17,843 bases of DNA from an uncultured Prevotella sp. (GTDB taxonomy: Bacteria; Bacteroidota; Bacteroidia; Bacteroidales; Bacteroidaceae), in the NCBI GenBank assembly GCA_937916405.1, contig CALFUF010000038.1, forward strand, positions 1 to 17,843, in the 5' to 3' direction. The position numbers were made by a program, and so were the translations under genes. Each line of letters begins with the position of its first letter. Position 1 is the first letter of the stretch. The notes under the pieces were generated by a model. The model made no database searches. It saw only the letters and a program-made list of their open reading frames with translations, and was not told where the DNA came from. This document shows, piece by piece, positions 7,278 to 13,758 of this stretch.

Positions 7278-7285
7278 TACCTTTG
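7278..7285 (+). promoter_or_regulatory. -7 promoter element for ruvB
   Basis: TACCTTTG matches TAnnTTTG, 23 bases before the ruvB ATG at 7309. The -33 position falls in the heptamer array, where only TTTC is present instead of TTTG. Confidence 0.7.
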
Positions 7286-7308
7286 CAAGCAAAAGTACGA
7301 AAAAACAG

Positions 7309-8349
7309 ATGATGGACGAAGATTTTGACATCCGACAGGAACAGTTCTCCTCTTCCGAGAAAGACTTTGAGAATGCGTTACGCCCCCTCTCTTTCAGCGA
7401 TTTCAGCGGACAGCAGCAGGTGGTGGAGAACTTGCAGGTGTTCGTAGAGGCAGCGAAATATCGTGGGGAGCCTCTTGACCATACCTTGCTGCATGGTCCT
7501 CCAGGTTTGGGTAAGACGACACTCTCGAATATCATCGCCAATGAGTTAGGGGTGGGTTTCAAGATTACCAGCGGTCCTGTGTTGGACAAGCCAGGTGACC
7601 TTGCCGGTATCCTGACATCCTTGGAGAAGAACGACGTGCTGTTCATCGACGAGATCCATCGTCTGTCACCTGTCGTGGAGGAATACCTCTATTCCGCGAT
7701 GGAGGACTATCGTATTGATATTATGATTGACAAGGGACCGTCGGCACGTAGTATCCAGATAGACCTCAACCCGTTTACCTTGGTAGGTGCCACTACCCGT
7801 AGCGGTCTGCTGACGGCTCCGCTCCGTGCCCGTTTTGGAATCAATATGCACTTGCAGTATTATGAGCCGCAGACCCTGCAGAAGATTATCTCTCGCTCTG
7901 CCTCTATCCTGCGAGTACCCATTACCGCTGATGCAGCGGCGGAGATCTCTCGTCGCTCTCGTGGAACGCCCCGTATTGCCAATGCCCTGTTGCGTCGTGT
8001 CCGTGACTTTGCCCAGGTGAAGGGATCTGGTCGTATTGACACAGAGATCACGAAGATAGCCTTGACGGCACTGAACATCGACCAGTACGGACTGGATGAG
8101 ATAGACAACCGCATCCTGCTGACCATTATCGACAAGTTCCGTGGTGGTCCTGTGGGTATCACAACCATTGCCACAGCGATTGGCGAGGATGCCGGAACGG
8201 TAGAGGAAGTCTATGAGCCATTCCTCATCATGGAGGGCTTCATCAAGCGTACCCCTCGTGGTCGTATGGTGACAGAGCTTGCCTATCGCCATTTCGGACG
8301 CAATCCCTATACAGGGAATATTATGGAACCAAACCTGTTTGAACTATGA
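7309..8349 (+). CDS. ruvB: Holliday junction branch-migration ATPase RuvB
   Basis: 346 residues, the usual RuvB length. Visible are the RuvB N-terminus LRPLSFSDFSGQ (24-35), Walker A GPPGLGKT (63-70), Walker B DEIH (114-117), sensor-1 ATTRSG (161-166) with PLRARFG (171-177) holding the arginine finger region, and the C-terminal winged helix ending TPRGRMVTELAYRHFG. RuvB hexamers drive RuvA-bound Holliday junctions during recombinational repair. The start may be 7309 or the next codon ATG at 7312; both follow the -7 element at 7278-7285. The stop overlaps the coaD start in an ATGA junction made from GAACTAT repeats, implying translational coupling. ruvA and ruvC are not in the window, which is common. 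Confidence 0.97.
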   Translation: MMDEDFDIRQEQFSSSEKDFENALRPLSFSDFSGQQQVVENLQVFVEAAKYRGEPLDHTLLHGPPGLGKTTLSNIIANELGVGFKITSGPVLDKPGDLAGILTSLEKNDVLFIDEIHRLSPVVEEYLYSAMEDYRIDIMIDKGPSARSIQIDLNPFTLVGATTRSGLLTAPLRARFGINMHLQYYEPQTLQKIISRSASILRVPITADAAAEISRRSRGTPRIANALLRRVRDFAQVKGSGRIDTEITKIALTALNIDQYGLDEIDNRILLTIIDKFRGGPVGITTIATAIGEDAGTVEEVYEPFLIMEGFIKRTPRGRMVTELAYRHFGRNPYTGNIMEPNLFEL

Positions 8350-8361
8350 ACTATGAACTAA
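8341..8361 (+). repeat. GAACTAT heptamer array spanning the ruvB stop and coaD start
   Basis: GAACTAT (8341-8347), GAACTAT (8348-8354), GAACTAA (8355-8361). The array supplies the last ruvB codons, its TGA stop (8347-8349), the coaD ATG (8346-8348) and the first coaD codons (N-Y-E-L). A unit gained or lost would shift frame. Confidence 0.8.
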
Positions 8362-8807
8362 AAACAGGCGTTTTTGTAGGGAGTTTCGACCCTTATACAG
8401 TAGGTCACGACTCTATCGTGACAAGAGCATTGGGATTGTTCGACCACCTTGTCATTGGCGTGGTGGGCGATCAGGTGCATAAACCCAATATGGCACCAGC
8501 GACAGAGCGTATGCAAGCGATTCAGGAGTTGTATGCCGACGAGTCTCGTATCGAGGTCAAACCTTTTTACGGTCTTACTGTCGACTTCGCCAAGGAGCAG
8601 GGTGCGCAGTATATCATCAAAGGTGTGCGCTCCGTCAAGGATTTTGAGTATGAGCGTGATCAAGCTGACATCAATCGGCAGATCAGTGGTATCGAGACCG
8701 TCCTGTTGTTTGCAGAACCACAGTATGCCAGTGTCAGCAGCAGTGTTGTCCGTGAGTTACGTCATTTTGGAAGAGACGTGGACGAGTTCTTACCTAAGAA
8801 AAAGTAA
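8346..8807 (+). CDS. coaD: Phosphopantetheine adenylyltransferase
   Basis: 153 residues, the usual CoaD size. The nucleotidyltransferase signature GSFDPYTVGH (12-21) carries the T-x-G-H motif, and the C-terminal YASVSSSVVRELRHFG is the ISSTxVR-type signature. KGVRSVKDFEYE in the middle is highly characteristic of CoaD. The enzyme transfers AMP from ATP to 4'-phosphopantetheine, the penultimate step of CoA synthesis, in the cytoplasm. It overlaps ruvB by 4 bases (ATGA) and is followed after 7 bases by the M28 lipoprotein gene. The leader peptide MNYELKTG is longer than in many homologues and is encoded by the GAACTAT array; no alternative ATG lies before the GSFDP motif. Confidence 0.96.
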   Translation: MNYELKTGVFVGSFDPYTVGHDSIVTRALGLFDHLVIGVVGDQVHKPNMAPATERMQAIQELYADESRIEVKPFYGLTVDFAKEQGAQYIIKGVRSVKDFEYERDQADINRQISGIETVLLFAEPQYASVSSSVVRELRHFGRDVDEFLPKKK

Positions 8808-8814
8808 AGTTATC

Positions 8815-9810
8815 ATGAAAAAAATCATCTATCTCCTTTGCCTTGTGGGTATGATGTCCTCTTGTGGTACCACCAAGAAACAAGTGGAGCAGCAACCTGT
8901 TGTCGCTATCCAGTTTAATGCGGACTCCGCCTATCAGTTCTGTGCCGCCCAATGTAATTTCGGCCCCCGTACCATGAACAGCGAGGCACATGAGCAGTGT
9001 AAGGGGTGGATTCAACAGAAGTTCCAGCAGTATGGTTATCAGGTGGAGCTGCAGAAAGCCGACCTGAAAGGGTATGACGGCACTATCCTGAAGAGTACGA
9101 ATATCATTGCCAACTCACCACTCACCACTCACCACTCACCACTCTCCAGAATTCTCATCTGTGCGCATTGGGACAGTCGTCCCTGGGCGGATAACGACCC
9201 CAATCCAGACAACTGGCGTAAACCTGTGATGGCAGCTAACGACGGAGCCTCTGGTGTCGCTGTGATGCTCGAGTTGGCTCGTCTGATCCAGCAGCATGAC
9301 TCCCTGAATGTCGCTGTCGACTTCATTTGTTTCGATGCGGAAGACTGGGGTATTCCTCAATGGGATGAGACAGGTGACGGAACGGACTCATGGGCACTGG
9401 GTGCGCAGCACTGGGCAAAGAGCCAGCAGCAACAAGGCAATAGCCAACAGCCATATCTATATGCTATCCTCTTGGATATGGTAGGAGGACAGGGTGCTAA
9501 GTTCTACCAGGAGGGCTATTCGATGCAGAAGGCGAGTCAGATCGTAGAGAAGGTATGGCGTGCAGCCAGTGCCGCAGGCTATGGCAGTTTCTTCCCCATG
9601 AAGGAGAGTGGTTTTGTCACTGACGACCATGTTCCTGTGAACGATATCGCCAATATCCCTTGTGTGGACATCATCAACCATTATCCAGATTGCCAGCAGA
9701 GTTCTTTCGGTCCTACATGGCATACCGTCAATGACGACATGCAGCATATTGACAAGAACACGCTACAGGCAGTAGGACAAACGCTCCTGCAAGTCATTTA
9801 TAACGAGTAG
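8815..9810 (+). CDS. M28-family lipoprotein, glutaminyl-peptide cyclotransferase-like
   Basis: 331 residues from the ATG at 8815. The N-terminus is a lipoprotein signal: MKKIIYLLCLVGMMSSC, with lipidated Cys17 in MSSC, so I reject the in-frame upstream extension that would begin inside coaD. The metallo-hydrolase core shows zinc-ligand blocks ICAHWDSRPWADND, AANDGASGVAVMLELAR and FICFDAEDWG, then LLDMVGGQG and a late NHYPD segment. This is the M28 branch usually annotated as glutamine cyclotransferase in Bacteroidetes, which makes N-terminal pyroglutamate or acts as an aminopeptidase; the two are not separable here. It should sit on the periplasmic side of an envelope membrane after processing by Lgt (encoded at 16830). 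Two repeat-encoded loops stand out: SPLTTHHSPL (101-110) and SQQQQGNSQQP (203-213), both just before core beta strands. Confidence 0.9.
   Translation: MKKIIYLLCLVGMMSSCGTTKKQVEQQPVVAIQFNADSAYQFCAAQCNFGPRTMNSEAHEQCKGWIQQKFQQYGYQVELQKADLKGYDGTILKSTNIIANSPLTTHHSPLSRILICAHWDSRPWADNDPNPDNWRKPVMAANDGASGVAVMLELARLIQQHDSLNVAVDFICFDAEDWGIPQWDETGDGTDSWALGAQHWAKSQQQQGNSQQPYLYAILLDMVGGQGAKFYQEGYSMQKASQIVEKVWRAASAAGYGSFFPMKESGFVTDDHVPVNDIANIPCVDIINHYPDCQQSSFGPTWHTVNDDMQHIDKNTLQAVGQTLLQVIYNE
9114..9148 (+). repeat. CTCACCA heptamer array in the M28 gene
   Basis: Four perfect CTCACCA units (9114-9120, 9121-9127, 9128-9134, 9135-9141) are followed by one CTCTCCA (9142-9148), the unit that makes up the array in the GT9 gene. 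It encodes the loop NSPLTTHHSPLS (residues 100-111) before the strand RILICAHWD. Confidence 0.9.
9421..9455 (+). repeat. Degenerate AGCCAAC heptamer array in the M28 gene
   Basis: AGCCAGC, AGCAACA, AGGCAAT, AGCCAAC, AGCCATA: five units of period 7, encoding the Gln-rich loop SQQQQGNSQQP before the strand YAILLDMVG. Weaker than the array at 9114. Confidence 0.55.
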
Positions 9811-9823
9811 GGGAATCTCTTGT

Positions 9824-9864
9824 AAGTGCCGTTATAAGCGATGTGAAGTGCCGTTGTAAGCAAT
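9824..9864. repeat. Two copies of AAGTGCCGTTRTAAGCRAT, 22-bp period
   Basis: Copies at 9824-9842 and 9846-9864 differ at two positions. The second copy continues into a hairpin: GTTGTAA (9853-9859) pairs with TTACAAC (9867-9873) around a 7-base loop. Located just after the M28 stop. Confidence 0.75.
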
Positions 9865-9886
9865 CGTTACAACCAACCTAATCACT

Positions 9887-9972
9887 TGTCGACTCCAGTC
9901 AGCAGACCTGTTGACTCCAGTCGACAACCTTGTTGACTCCATGTCGACAGGGTTGCTGACTCTAAGTCAACA
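9887..9972. repeat. Four tandem imperfect palindromes, core TGTTGACTCCAGTCGACA
   Basis: Cores begin at 9887, 9909, 9931 and 9954 (spacing 22, 22, 23). Each is a near inverted repeat: TGTYGAC, a 4-5 base centre, GTCRACA. Together with the repeats at 9824-9864 they fill the 188-base junction between the convergent M28 and rnc genes. Each unit could fold as a hairpin on either strand, so termination is one possible role, although no T-run follows any unit. Confidence 0.8.
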
Positions 9973-9998
9973 GGTTTAAAGATAGTTTCTTTATAGGA

Positions 9999-10997
9999 TT
10001 ATGCTTCCGCAAAGGCAGCTTCCTCTGCCTCAGCGATGATTTCCTCACGGGTCTTCTCACGAGGTGTTGCCGTGATGTCGTCGAGCGAGAACTCGTCGTG
10101 ATTCTTTGTCTTAGGTTCTTGGTTCTGAACAACAGGTTCTGCAGCAACAGGCTCTTGGTTCTCTGAGGGCGTGTCGGCAATCTCATCAGGTACGCTGACA
10201 GGCTCTTCCTCCATCTTGGTACGCTCTGCTTTTGCCGCAAAGATAGCGTCAATGAACTGAGGCTCGCAGCGAAGGCGCTGGAGTGTCTCCTTACAAGCGT
10301 GCTGCTGACTCTCTTTCTTCGAGTATCCTTTGCCCGAACAGCCTTCCACACCTTCCAGTAATATCTGGTAGACAAAGACGGGACTGTTATGCTCATCAGC
10401 AGTCTGCTCCAATTGTAGGAACTCGAGGGTGACACGGTTCTTCTGGCTCCACTCCAAGAGTTTGGATTTGAAGTTCACCTCCTTATACGCTACCTTGTCG
10501 ATATTGATGAGTTGTTTGAGGATACGCTTCTCCATGAACTTCATACAGGCACCATATCCACGGTCAAGATATATCGCGCCGACTAATGCTTCGAAGGCAT
10601 TGCCACCCAGATAACTATTGTGCGATGTAGCCTGACCGTTGCGGACAATCATATCAGTAATACCCATCTCCTTGGCGAGTTTTCCCAATGTCTCACGCTG
10701 TACGAGTTTAGAACGGGCATTCGTCAGGAAGCCCTCACGCTTGCCCTCGAAATGGCGGAATACGATATCACCCACTACAGCATCAAGGATGGCATCACCC
10801 AGGAACTCCAGTCGCTCGTTATTCAAAGGACGACCTTTCTCGTTGCGCTTCTTGACACTCTTGTGCATCAGCGCCTGCTTGTAGAGGTTGATATTGCGGG
10901 GATAGAAACCAAGGACCTGGTATAAAGAAGAATAAAGCTCCTTCTCCTTGCGGAAAGGGAGCCTTATTCTATCTAAGAAATTAGAGTTATTCAGCAT
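9999..10997 (-). CDS. rnc: Ribonuclease III with long acidic C-terminal tail
   Basis: 332 residues, longer than the usual 220-250. The RNase III domain (about 20-165) carries the signature NERLEFLGDAILD (60-72) with metal ligands expected at Glu64 and Asp68, and FEALVGAIYLDRG (135-147) with Glu136. The position matching E. coli Asp114 is Asn133; I believe this is common in Bacteroidetes but cannot check. The double-stranded RNA-binding domain is about 175-243 (NFKSKLLEW to HACKETLQRL). Residues 255-332 form an acidic, low-complexity tail, part of it encoded by a heptamer array (QNQEPKTKN, 291-299). The enzyme processes rRNA and other double-stranded RNA. It overlaps fabF by 11 bases and is the last gene of acpP-fabF-rnc, an arrangement widespread in bacteria. 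Confidence 0.95.
   Translation of the reverse strand: MLNNSNFLDRIRLPFRKEKELYSSLYQVLGFYPRNINLYKQALMHKSVKKRNEKGRPLNNERLEFLGDAILDAVVGDIVFRHFEGKREGFLTNARSKLVQRETLGKLAKEMGITDMIVRNGQATSHNSYLGGNAFEALVGAIYLDRGYGACMKFMEKRILKQLINIDKVAYKEVNFKSKLLEWSQKNRVTLEFLQLEQTADEHNSPVFVYQILLEGVEGCSGKGYSKKESQQHACKETLQRLRCEPQFIDAIFAAKAERTKMEEEPVSVPDEIADTPSENQEPVAAEPVVQNQEPKTKNHDEFSLDDITATPREKTREEIIAEAEEAAFAEA
10100..10127 (-). repeat. Degenerate heptamer array (28 bp) in the rnc tail
   Basis: Read on the plus strand: GATTCTT, TGTCTTA, GGTTCTT, GGTTCTG. It encodes QNQEPKTKN near the rnc C-terminus. Two more units, GGCTCTT and GGTTCTC, lie at 10150-10163. The units are diverged, so this is less certain than the clean arrays. 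Confidence 0.5.
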
Positions 10998-12249
10998 ACT
11001 TCTTGAATACTACACAGGCGTTGTGACCACCAAAACCAAAGGTGTTGGAGAGTCCTGCGCGAACCTCGCGCTTCTGTGCCTTGTTAAAGGTGAAATTCAA
11101 GTTGTAGTCGATCTCCTCATCCTTATCCTCCTCCTCATGGTTGATCGTAGGAGGAACGATATCGTTCTTAACGGCAAGCAGTGTTGCCATCGCCTCTACA
11201 GCACCAGCGGCACCCAGCAGGTGACCTGTCATGGACTTGGTAGAAGAGATGTTCAACTGATAGGCTGCGTCACCAAATACTTCCTTGATGGCTTTTGCCT
11301 CAGAGATATCACCTACGTGGGTAGAGGTGCCATGAACATTGATATAGTCAATATCCTCTGGCTTCATACCAGCATCCTCCAAAGCGTTCTGCATCACGAG
11401 CTTGGCACCCAGTCCCTCAGGATGGGAAGCGGTGATGTGATGAGCATCGGCACTCATACCAGCGCCAACCATCTCACCATAGATCTTCGCACCACGAGCC
11501 TTGGCATGCTCCAGCTCCTCAAGAATCAAGCAACCAGCACCCTCACCCATGATGAAGCCATCACGACTGGCACTGAAAGGACGACTGGCCTTCTCTGGCT
11601 CGTCATTGCGGGTTGACAAAGCCTTCATGGCATTGAAACCACCCACGCCGGTCTCGCAGATAGCTGCCTCAGCTCCACCAGCGACAATCACATTAGCCTT
11701 GCCCAGACGAATCAGGTTGAAGGCGTCTGCCAATGCGTTTGACGATGAAGCGCAAGCAGAAGCTGTGATGTAGTTTGGTCCATGGAAGCCGTACATAATA
11801 GATATCTGACCAGCAGCGATGTCGGCAATCATCTTAGGAATGAAGAAGGGATTGAATTTTGGTCCATCCTCACGATGAGCACCATAATAAGTCACCTCCT
11901 CCTCGAAAGTCTTGATACCACCAATACCAACGCCAAAGACCACACCAATACGGTCTTTGTTCTCTGACTCCAGATCCATGGCACTATCCTCTACTGCCTG
12001 CTTGGCAGCGATGATGGCAAGCTGGGTGTAACGGTCCATCTTGCGAGCTTCCTTGCGGTCGATATATTCGTTTACGTCCAAGTTCTTGACCTCGCATGCG
12101 AACTGAGTCTTAAACTTAGATGCATCGAAAAGGGTAATGGGAGCAGCGCCACTCTTACCAGCCAGCATGTTTTCCCAAGTCTCCTCAGGATTGTTGCCAA
12201 GTGGTGTAACGGCACCCAGTCCTGTTACTACTACTCTCTTTAGTTCCAT
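10987..12249 (-). CDS. fabF: Beta-ketoacyl-[ACP] synthase II
   Basis: 420 residues from the ATG at 12249 (MELKRVVVTGLGAVTPLGNN). An upstream in-frame ATG at 12264 would add MFILL, but it abuts the base of a 13-bp hairpin (12266-12299) and lengthens the protein beyond the conserved start, so I prefer 12249. The thiolase-fold catalytic triad is visible: Cys166 in ASACASSSN, His306 in VHGTSTHVGD, His343 in TGHLLGAAG; the C-terminal FGFGGHNA loop is present. The enzyme condenses malonyl-ACP with acyl-ACP in fatty-acid elongation, in the cytoplasm. acpP, its carrier substrate, is immediately upstream, and rnc overlaps its 3' end by 11 bases, so all three likely share the promoter near 12627. Confidence 0.97.
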   Translation of the reverse strand: MELKRVVVTGLGAVTPLGNNPEETWENMLAGKSGAAPITLFDASKFKTQFACEVKNLDVNEYIDRKEARKMDRYTQLAIIAAKQAVEDSAMDLESENKDRIGVVFGVGIGGIKTFEEEVTYYGAHREDGPKFNPFFIPKMIADIAAGQISIMYGFHGPNYITASACASSSNALADAFNLIRLGKANVIVAGGAEAAICETGVGGFNAMKALSTRNDEPEKASRPFSASRDGFIMGEGAGCLILEELEHAKARGAKIYGEMVGAGMSADAHHITASHPEGLGAKLVMQNALEDAGMKPEDIDYINVHGTSTHVGDISEAKAIKEVFGDAAYQLNISSTKSMTGHLLGAAGAVEAMATLLAVKNDIVPPTINHEEEDKDEEIDYNLNFTFNKAQKREVRAGLSNTFGFGGHNACVVFKKYAE

Positions 12250-12265
12250 AAGCAAAATAAACATA

Positions 12266-12299
12266 ATGGGTTGCTTTGTAATGTATCAAAGCAACCCAT
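12266..12299 (-). promoter_or_regulatory. Perfect 13-bp hairpin between acpP and fabF
   Basis: ATGGGTTGCTTTG (plus 12266-12278) is exactly complementary to 12287-12299, with an 8-base loop. On the transcribed (minus) strand it follows the acpP stop and is followed by TATGTTTATTTTG, so it may act as a partial terminator or mRNA-processing/stability element that keeps acpP transcripts in excess over fabF-rnc. Confidence 0.7.
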
Positions 12300-12313
12300 A
12301 TATTGTCAAATCA

Positions 12314-12550
12314 TTATTTTGCGTTCTCCTCGATGTATGCGATAGCATCACCAACAGAAGCAATCTTCTCAGCCTTGTCGTCGGGGATAGAGATACCGAA
12401 CTCCTTCTCGAACTCCATGATGAGTTCTACGGTATCCAGTGAGTCAGCACCCAGGTCGTTAGTGAAACTTGCCTCTGGCTTTACTTCTGCTTCGTCAACA
12501 CCAAGTTTGTCTACGATAATAGCCTTTACTTTGCTTTCAATTTCTGACAT
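12314..12550 (-). CDS. acpP: Acyl carrier protein
   Basis: 78 residues, the standard ACP length, acidic and helical. The phosphopantetheine attachment site is Ser37 in LGADSLDTVELIMEFE. The N-terminus MSEIESKVKAIIVDKLGV is typical. Apo-ACP is charged with 4'-phosphopantetheine from CoA (coaD, encoded at 8346, makes its precursor) and carries acyl chains for FabF, encoded just downstream. First gene of acpP-fabF-rnc; a promoter with both -33 and -7 elements lies upstream, and the leader contains a 13-bp palindrome. Confidence 0.98.
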   Translation of the reverse strand: MSEIESKVKAIIVDKLGVDEAEVKPEASFTNDLGADSLDTVELIMEFEKEFGISIPDDKAEKIASVGDAIAYIEENAK

Positions 12551-12602
12551 AATCTTTTACTTTAAATGTTAATAAAAATGATTCCTATTTAGATGTGTGC
12601 GA

Positions 12603-12615
12603 CCACAAATTGTGG
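12603..12615. promoter_or_regulatory. Palindrome CCACAAATTGTGG in the acpP leader
   Basis: A perfect 13-bp odd-centred palindrome that lies 12 bases downstream of the acpP -7 element. It is either an operator for a fatty-acid-responsive repressor or a small leader hairpin. No regulator can be named from the sequence. Confidence 0.4.
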
Positions 12616-12626
12616 CTTAGCGGGTG

Positions 12627-12658
12627 CAAAGTAACGAATTTTTATTGAGTTACGCAAA
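12627..12658 (-). promoter_or_regulatory. Promoter for acpP-fabF-rnc
   Basis: On the minus strand TTTG (12658-12655) precedes TTACTTTG (12634-12627) by 20 bases, the expected -33/-7 spacing for the Bacteroidetes primary sigma factor. The -7 element has TA one base closer to TTTG than consensus. This is the only promoter in the window with a good TTTG at -33. Confidence 0.6.
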
Positions 12659-12685
12659 TAAATTTAGTAAAAAAGCATTTATTTT

Positions 12686-12710
12686 TGCACAAACTACCCC
12701 ATGTTGTGCA
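12686..12710. other. 7-bp hairpin of unknown role between pdxB and acpP
   Basis: TGCACAA (12686-12692) pairs with TTGTGCA (12704-12710) around 11 bases. It lies 36 bases past the pdxB stop. It lacks a following T-run on the pdxB transcript, so termination is doubtful. The rest of the 195-base gap is A/T-rich apart from the acpP promoter and palindrome. Confidence 0.35.
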
Positions 12711-12745
12711 GAAATTTACCCGCTAATGGGTTCTTTTTGCCAACT

Positions 12746-13750
12746 CTACACATCAAATGACTCTCTTCTGAGGGGGTAGTGATTACGTAAGTCCTCAAAT
12801 TTCGTAGGATTAGCTTTCAGTGCTTCACAGTCTCGCATAGGGTTGTATAGTTCCAGAGGGTTACCCGTATACTGGTAATCAGCAGGCAATTGAGGAGGTA
12901 ACACCTTACCAGGATGCGGCAAGCCAAAATGCCGGCATAATGCATCTATCACCATATTATCGGCATTTGCCTTTCCGTCAGCCGAATAGCCGGCAATATG
13001 GGGTGTACCTATGAATACTTGACGAAGCAGGTTCTCGTTCAGATGAGGCTCACCTTCCCATACATCGATAACAGCATCACGCACCTCACCCTCTTGGAGG
13101 GCTGTGAGCAGGGCTGTATTGTCAACGACCTCCCCTCTGCTGGTATTGATAATAACAGGAGTCTTGTGTAAGCGATGGAAAAATGAATCGTCTGCCATGT
13201 GCCATGTGGAGTAGATTCCCTTGCGTGTCAAAGGTACATGGAAGGTGATGACATCGGCATCATGCTCAATCACTGACAGAGGAACGAAATCAGGATTCCC
13301 TAACAGAGGATCACATATAAGAACGCGCATCCCTAACCGTTCTGCGACAGTCCTGACTTTGGAACCCACATGACCACATCCCACGATACCAATGGTAGTG
13401 TGAGGAAGGGAGAGACCTCTTTCTTGTTGCAAAAGTAATAGTGACGACTCCACATATTGTGCGACAGAGGCAGCATTGCACCCAGGACAACTGGTCCAAG
13501 AGATACCAGCTTGTTTCAGATAGTCAGCGTCGATATGGTCGAAACCAATCGTCGCTGTAGCGACAAACTGCACTTTACTGTCTTTTAACAAAGACTCGTC
13601 ACAATGGGTACGGGTACGGATAATCAGGGCATCGGCGTCTCTGACATCAGCGGCACTGATTGCAGCACCATTCAGTGCCACGACCTCATCGGCAAGAAGG
13701 TGCAGTTTCTCTTGGATATAAGGTATCTTATCGTCTACTATTATCTTCAT
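12746..13750 (-). CDS. pdxB: Erythronate-4-phosphate dehydrogenase
   Basis: 334 residues, a little shorter than E. coli PdxB (about 378). The N-terminus MKIIVDDKIPYIQE and the block TATIGFDHID (65-74) are characteristic of PdxB within the D-2-hydroxyacid dehydrogenases. The NAD-binding loop is GIVGCGHVGS (121-130). The catalytic trio is Arg205 (INTSRGEVVD), Glu234 (WEGEP) and His251 (TPHIAGYS), three residues offset from E. coli. The C-terminal YNPMRDCEALKANPTKFEDLRNHYPLRRE is a shortened PdxB dimerisation region. The enzyme oxidises 4-phosphoerythronate in pyridoxal phosphate synthesis. It is probably a single-gene unit: a TAACTTTG element ends only 8 bases before its ATG, so the transcript would be leaderless or nearly so. 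Confidence 0.93.
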   Translation of the reverse strand: MKIIVDDKIPYIQEKLHLLADEVVALNGAAISAADVRDADALIIRTRTHCDESLLKDSKVQFVATATIGFDHIDADYLKQAGISWTSCPGCNAASVAQYVESSLLLLQQERGLSLPHTTIGIVGCGHVGSKVRTVAERLGMRVLICDPLLGNPDFVPLSVIEHDADVITFHVPLTRKGIYSTWHMADDSFFHRLHKTPVIINTSRGEVVDNTALLTALQEGEVRDAVIDVWEGEPHLNENLLRQVFIGTPHIAGYSADGKANADNMVIDALCRHFGLPHPGKVLPPQLPADYQYTGNPLELYNPMRDCEALKANPTKFEDLRNHYPLRRESFDV

Positions 13751-13758
13751 ATCGACTG

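Noticed and set aside
8449..8814. An in-frame N-terminal extension of the M28 gene reaching back into coaD
   Set aside because: A clean lipoprotein signal with Cys17 starts at 8815, and the extension would lie wholly inside coaD.
9824..9972. Possible CRISPR array
   Set aside because: The spacing is 22 bp with repeats of about 18 bp, leaving no unique spacers of normal length, and no cas genes are near.
10948..11616. A 222-residue frame antisense to fabF
   Set aside because: fabF is certain on the other strand; the antisense frame has no recognisable domain.
12262..12264. ATG at 12264 as the fabF start
   Set aside because: It abuts the base of the 13-bp hairpin and adds MFILL before the conserved MELKRVVVTG start.
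12686..12710. Terminator for pdxB
   Set aside because: The stem is only 7 bp and A-rich rather than T-rich sequence follows on the pdxB transcript; kept as a hairpin of unknown role.
12721..12734. ACCC...GGGT inverted repeat after pdxB as a terminator
   Set aside because: The stem is only 4 bp, too weak to claim.
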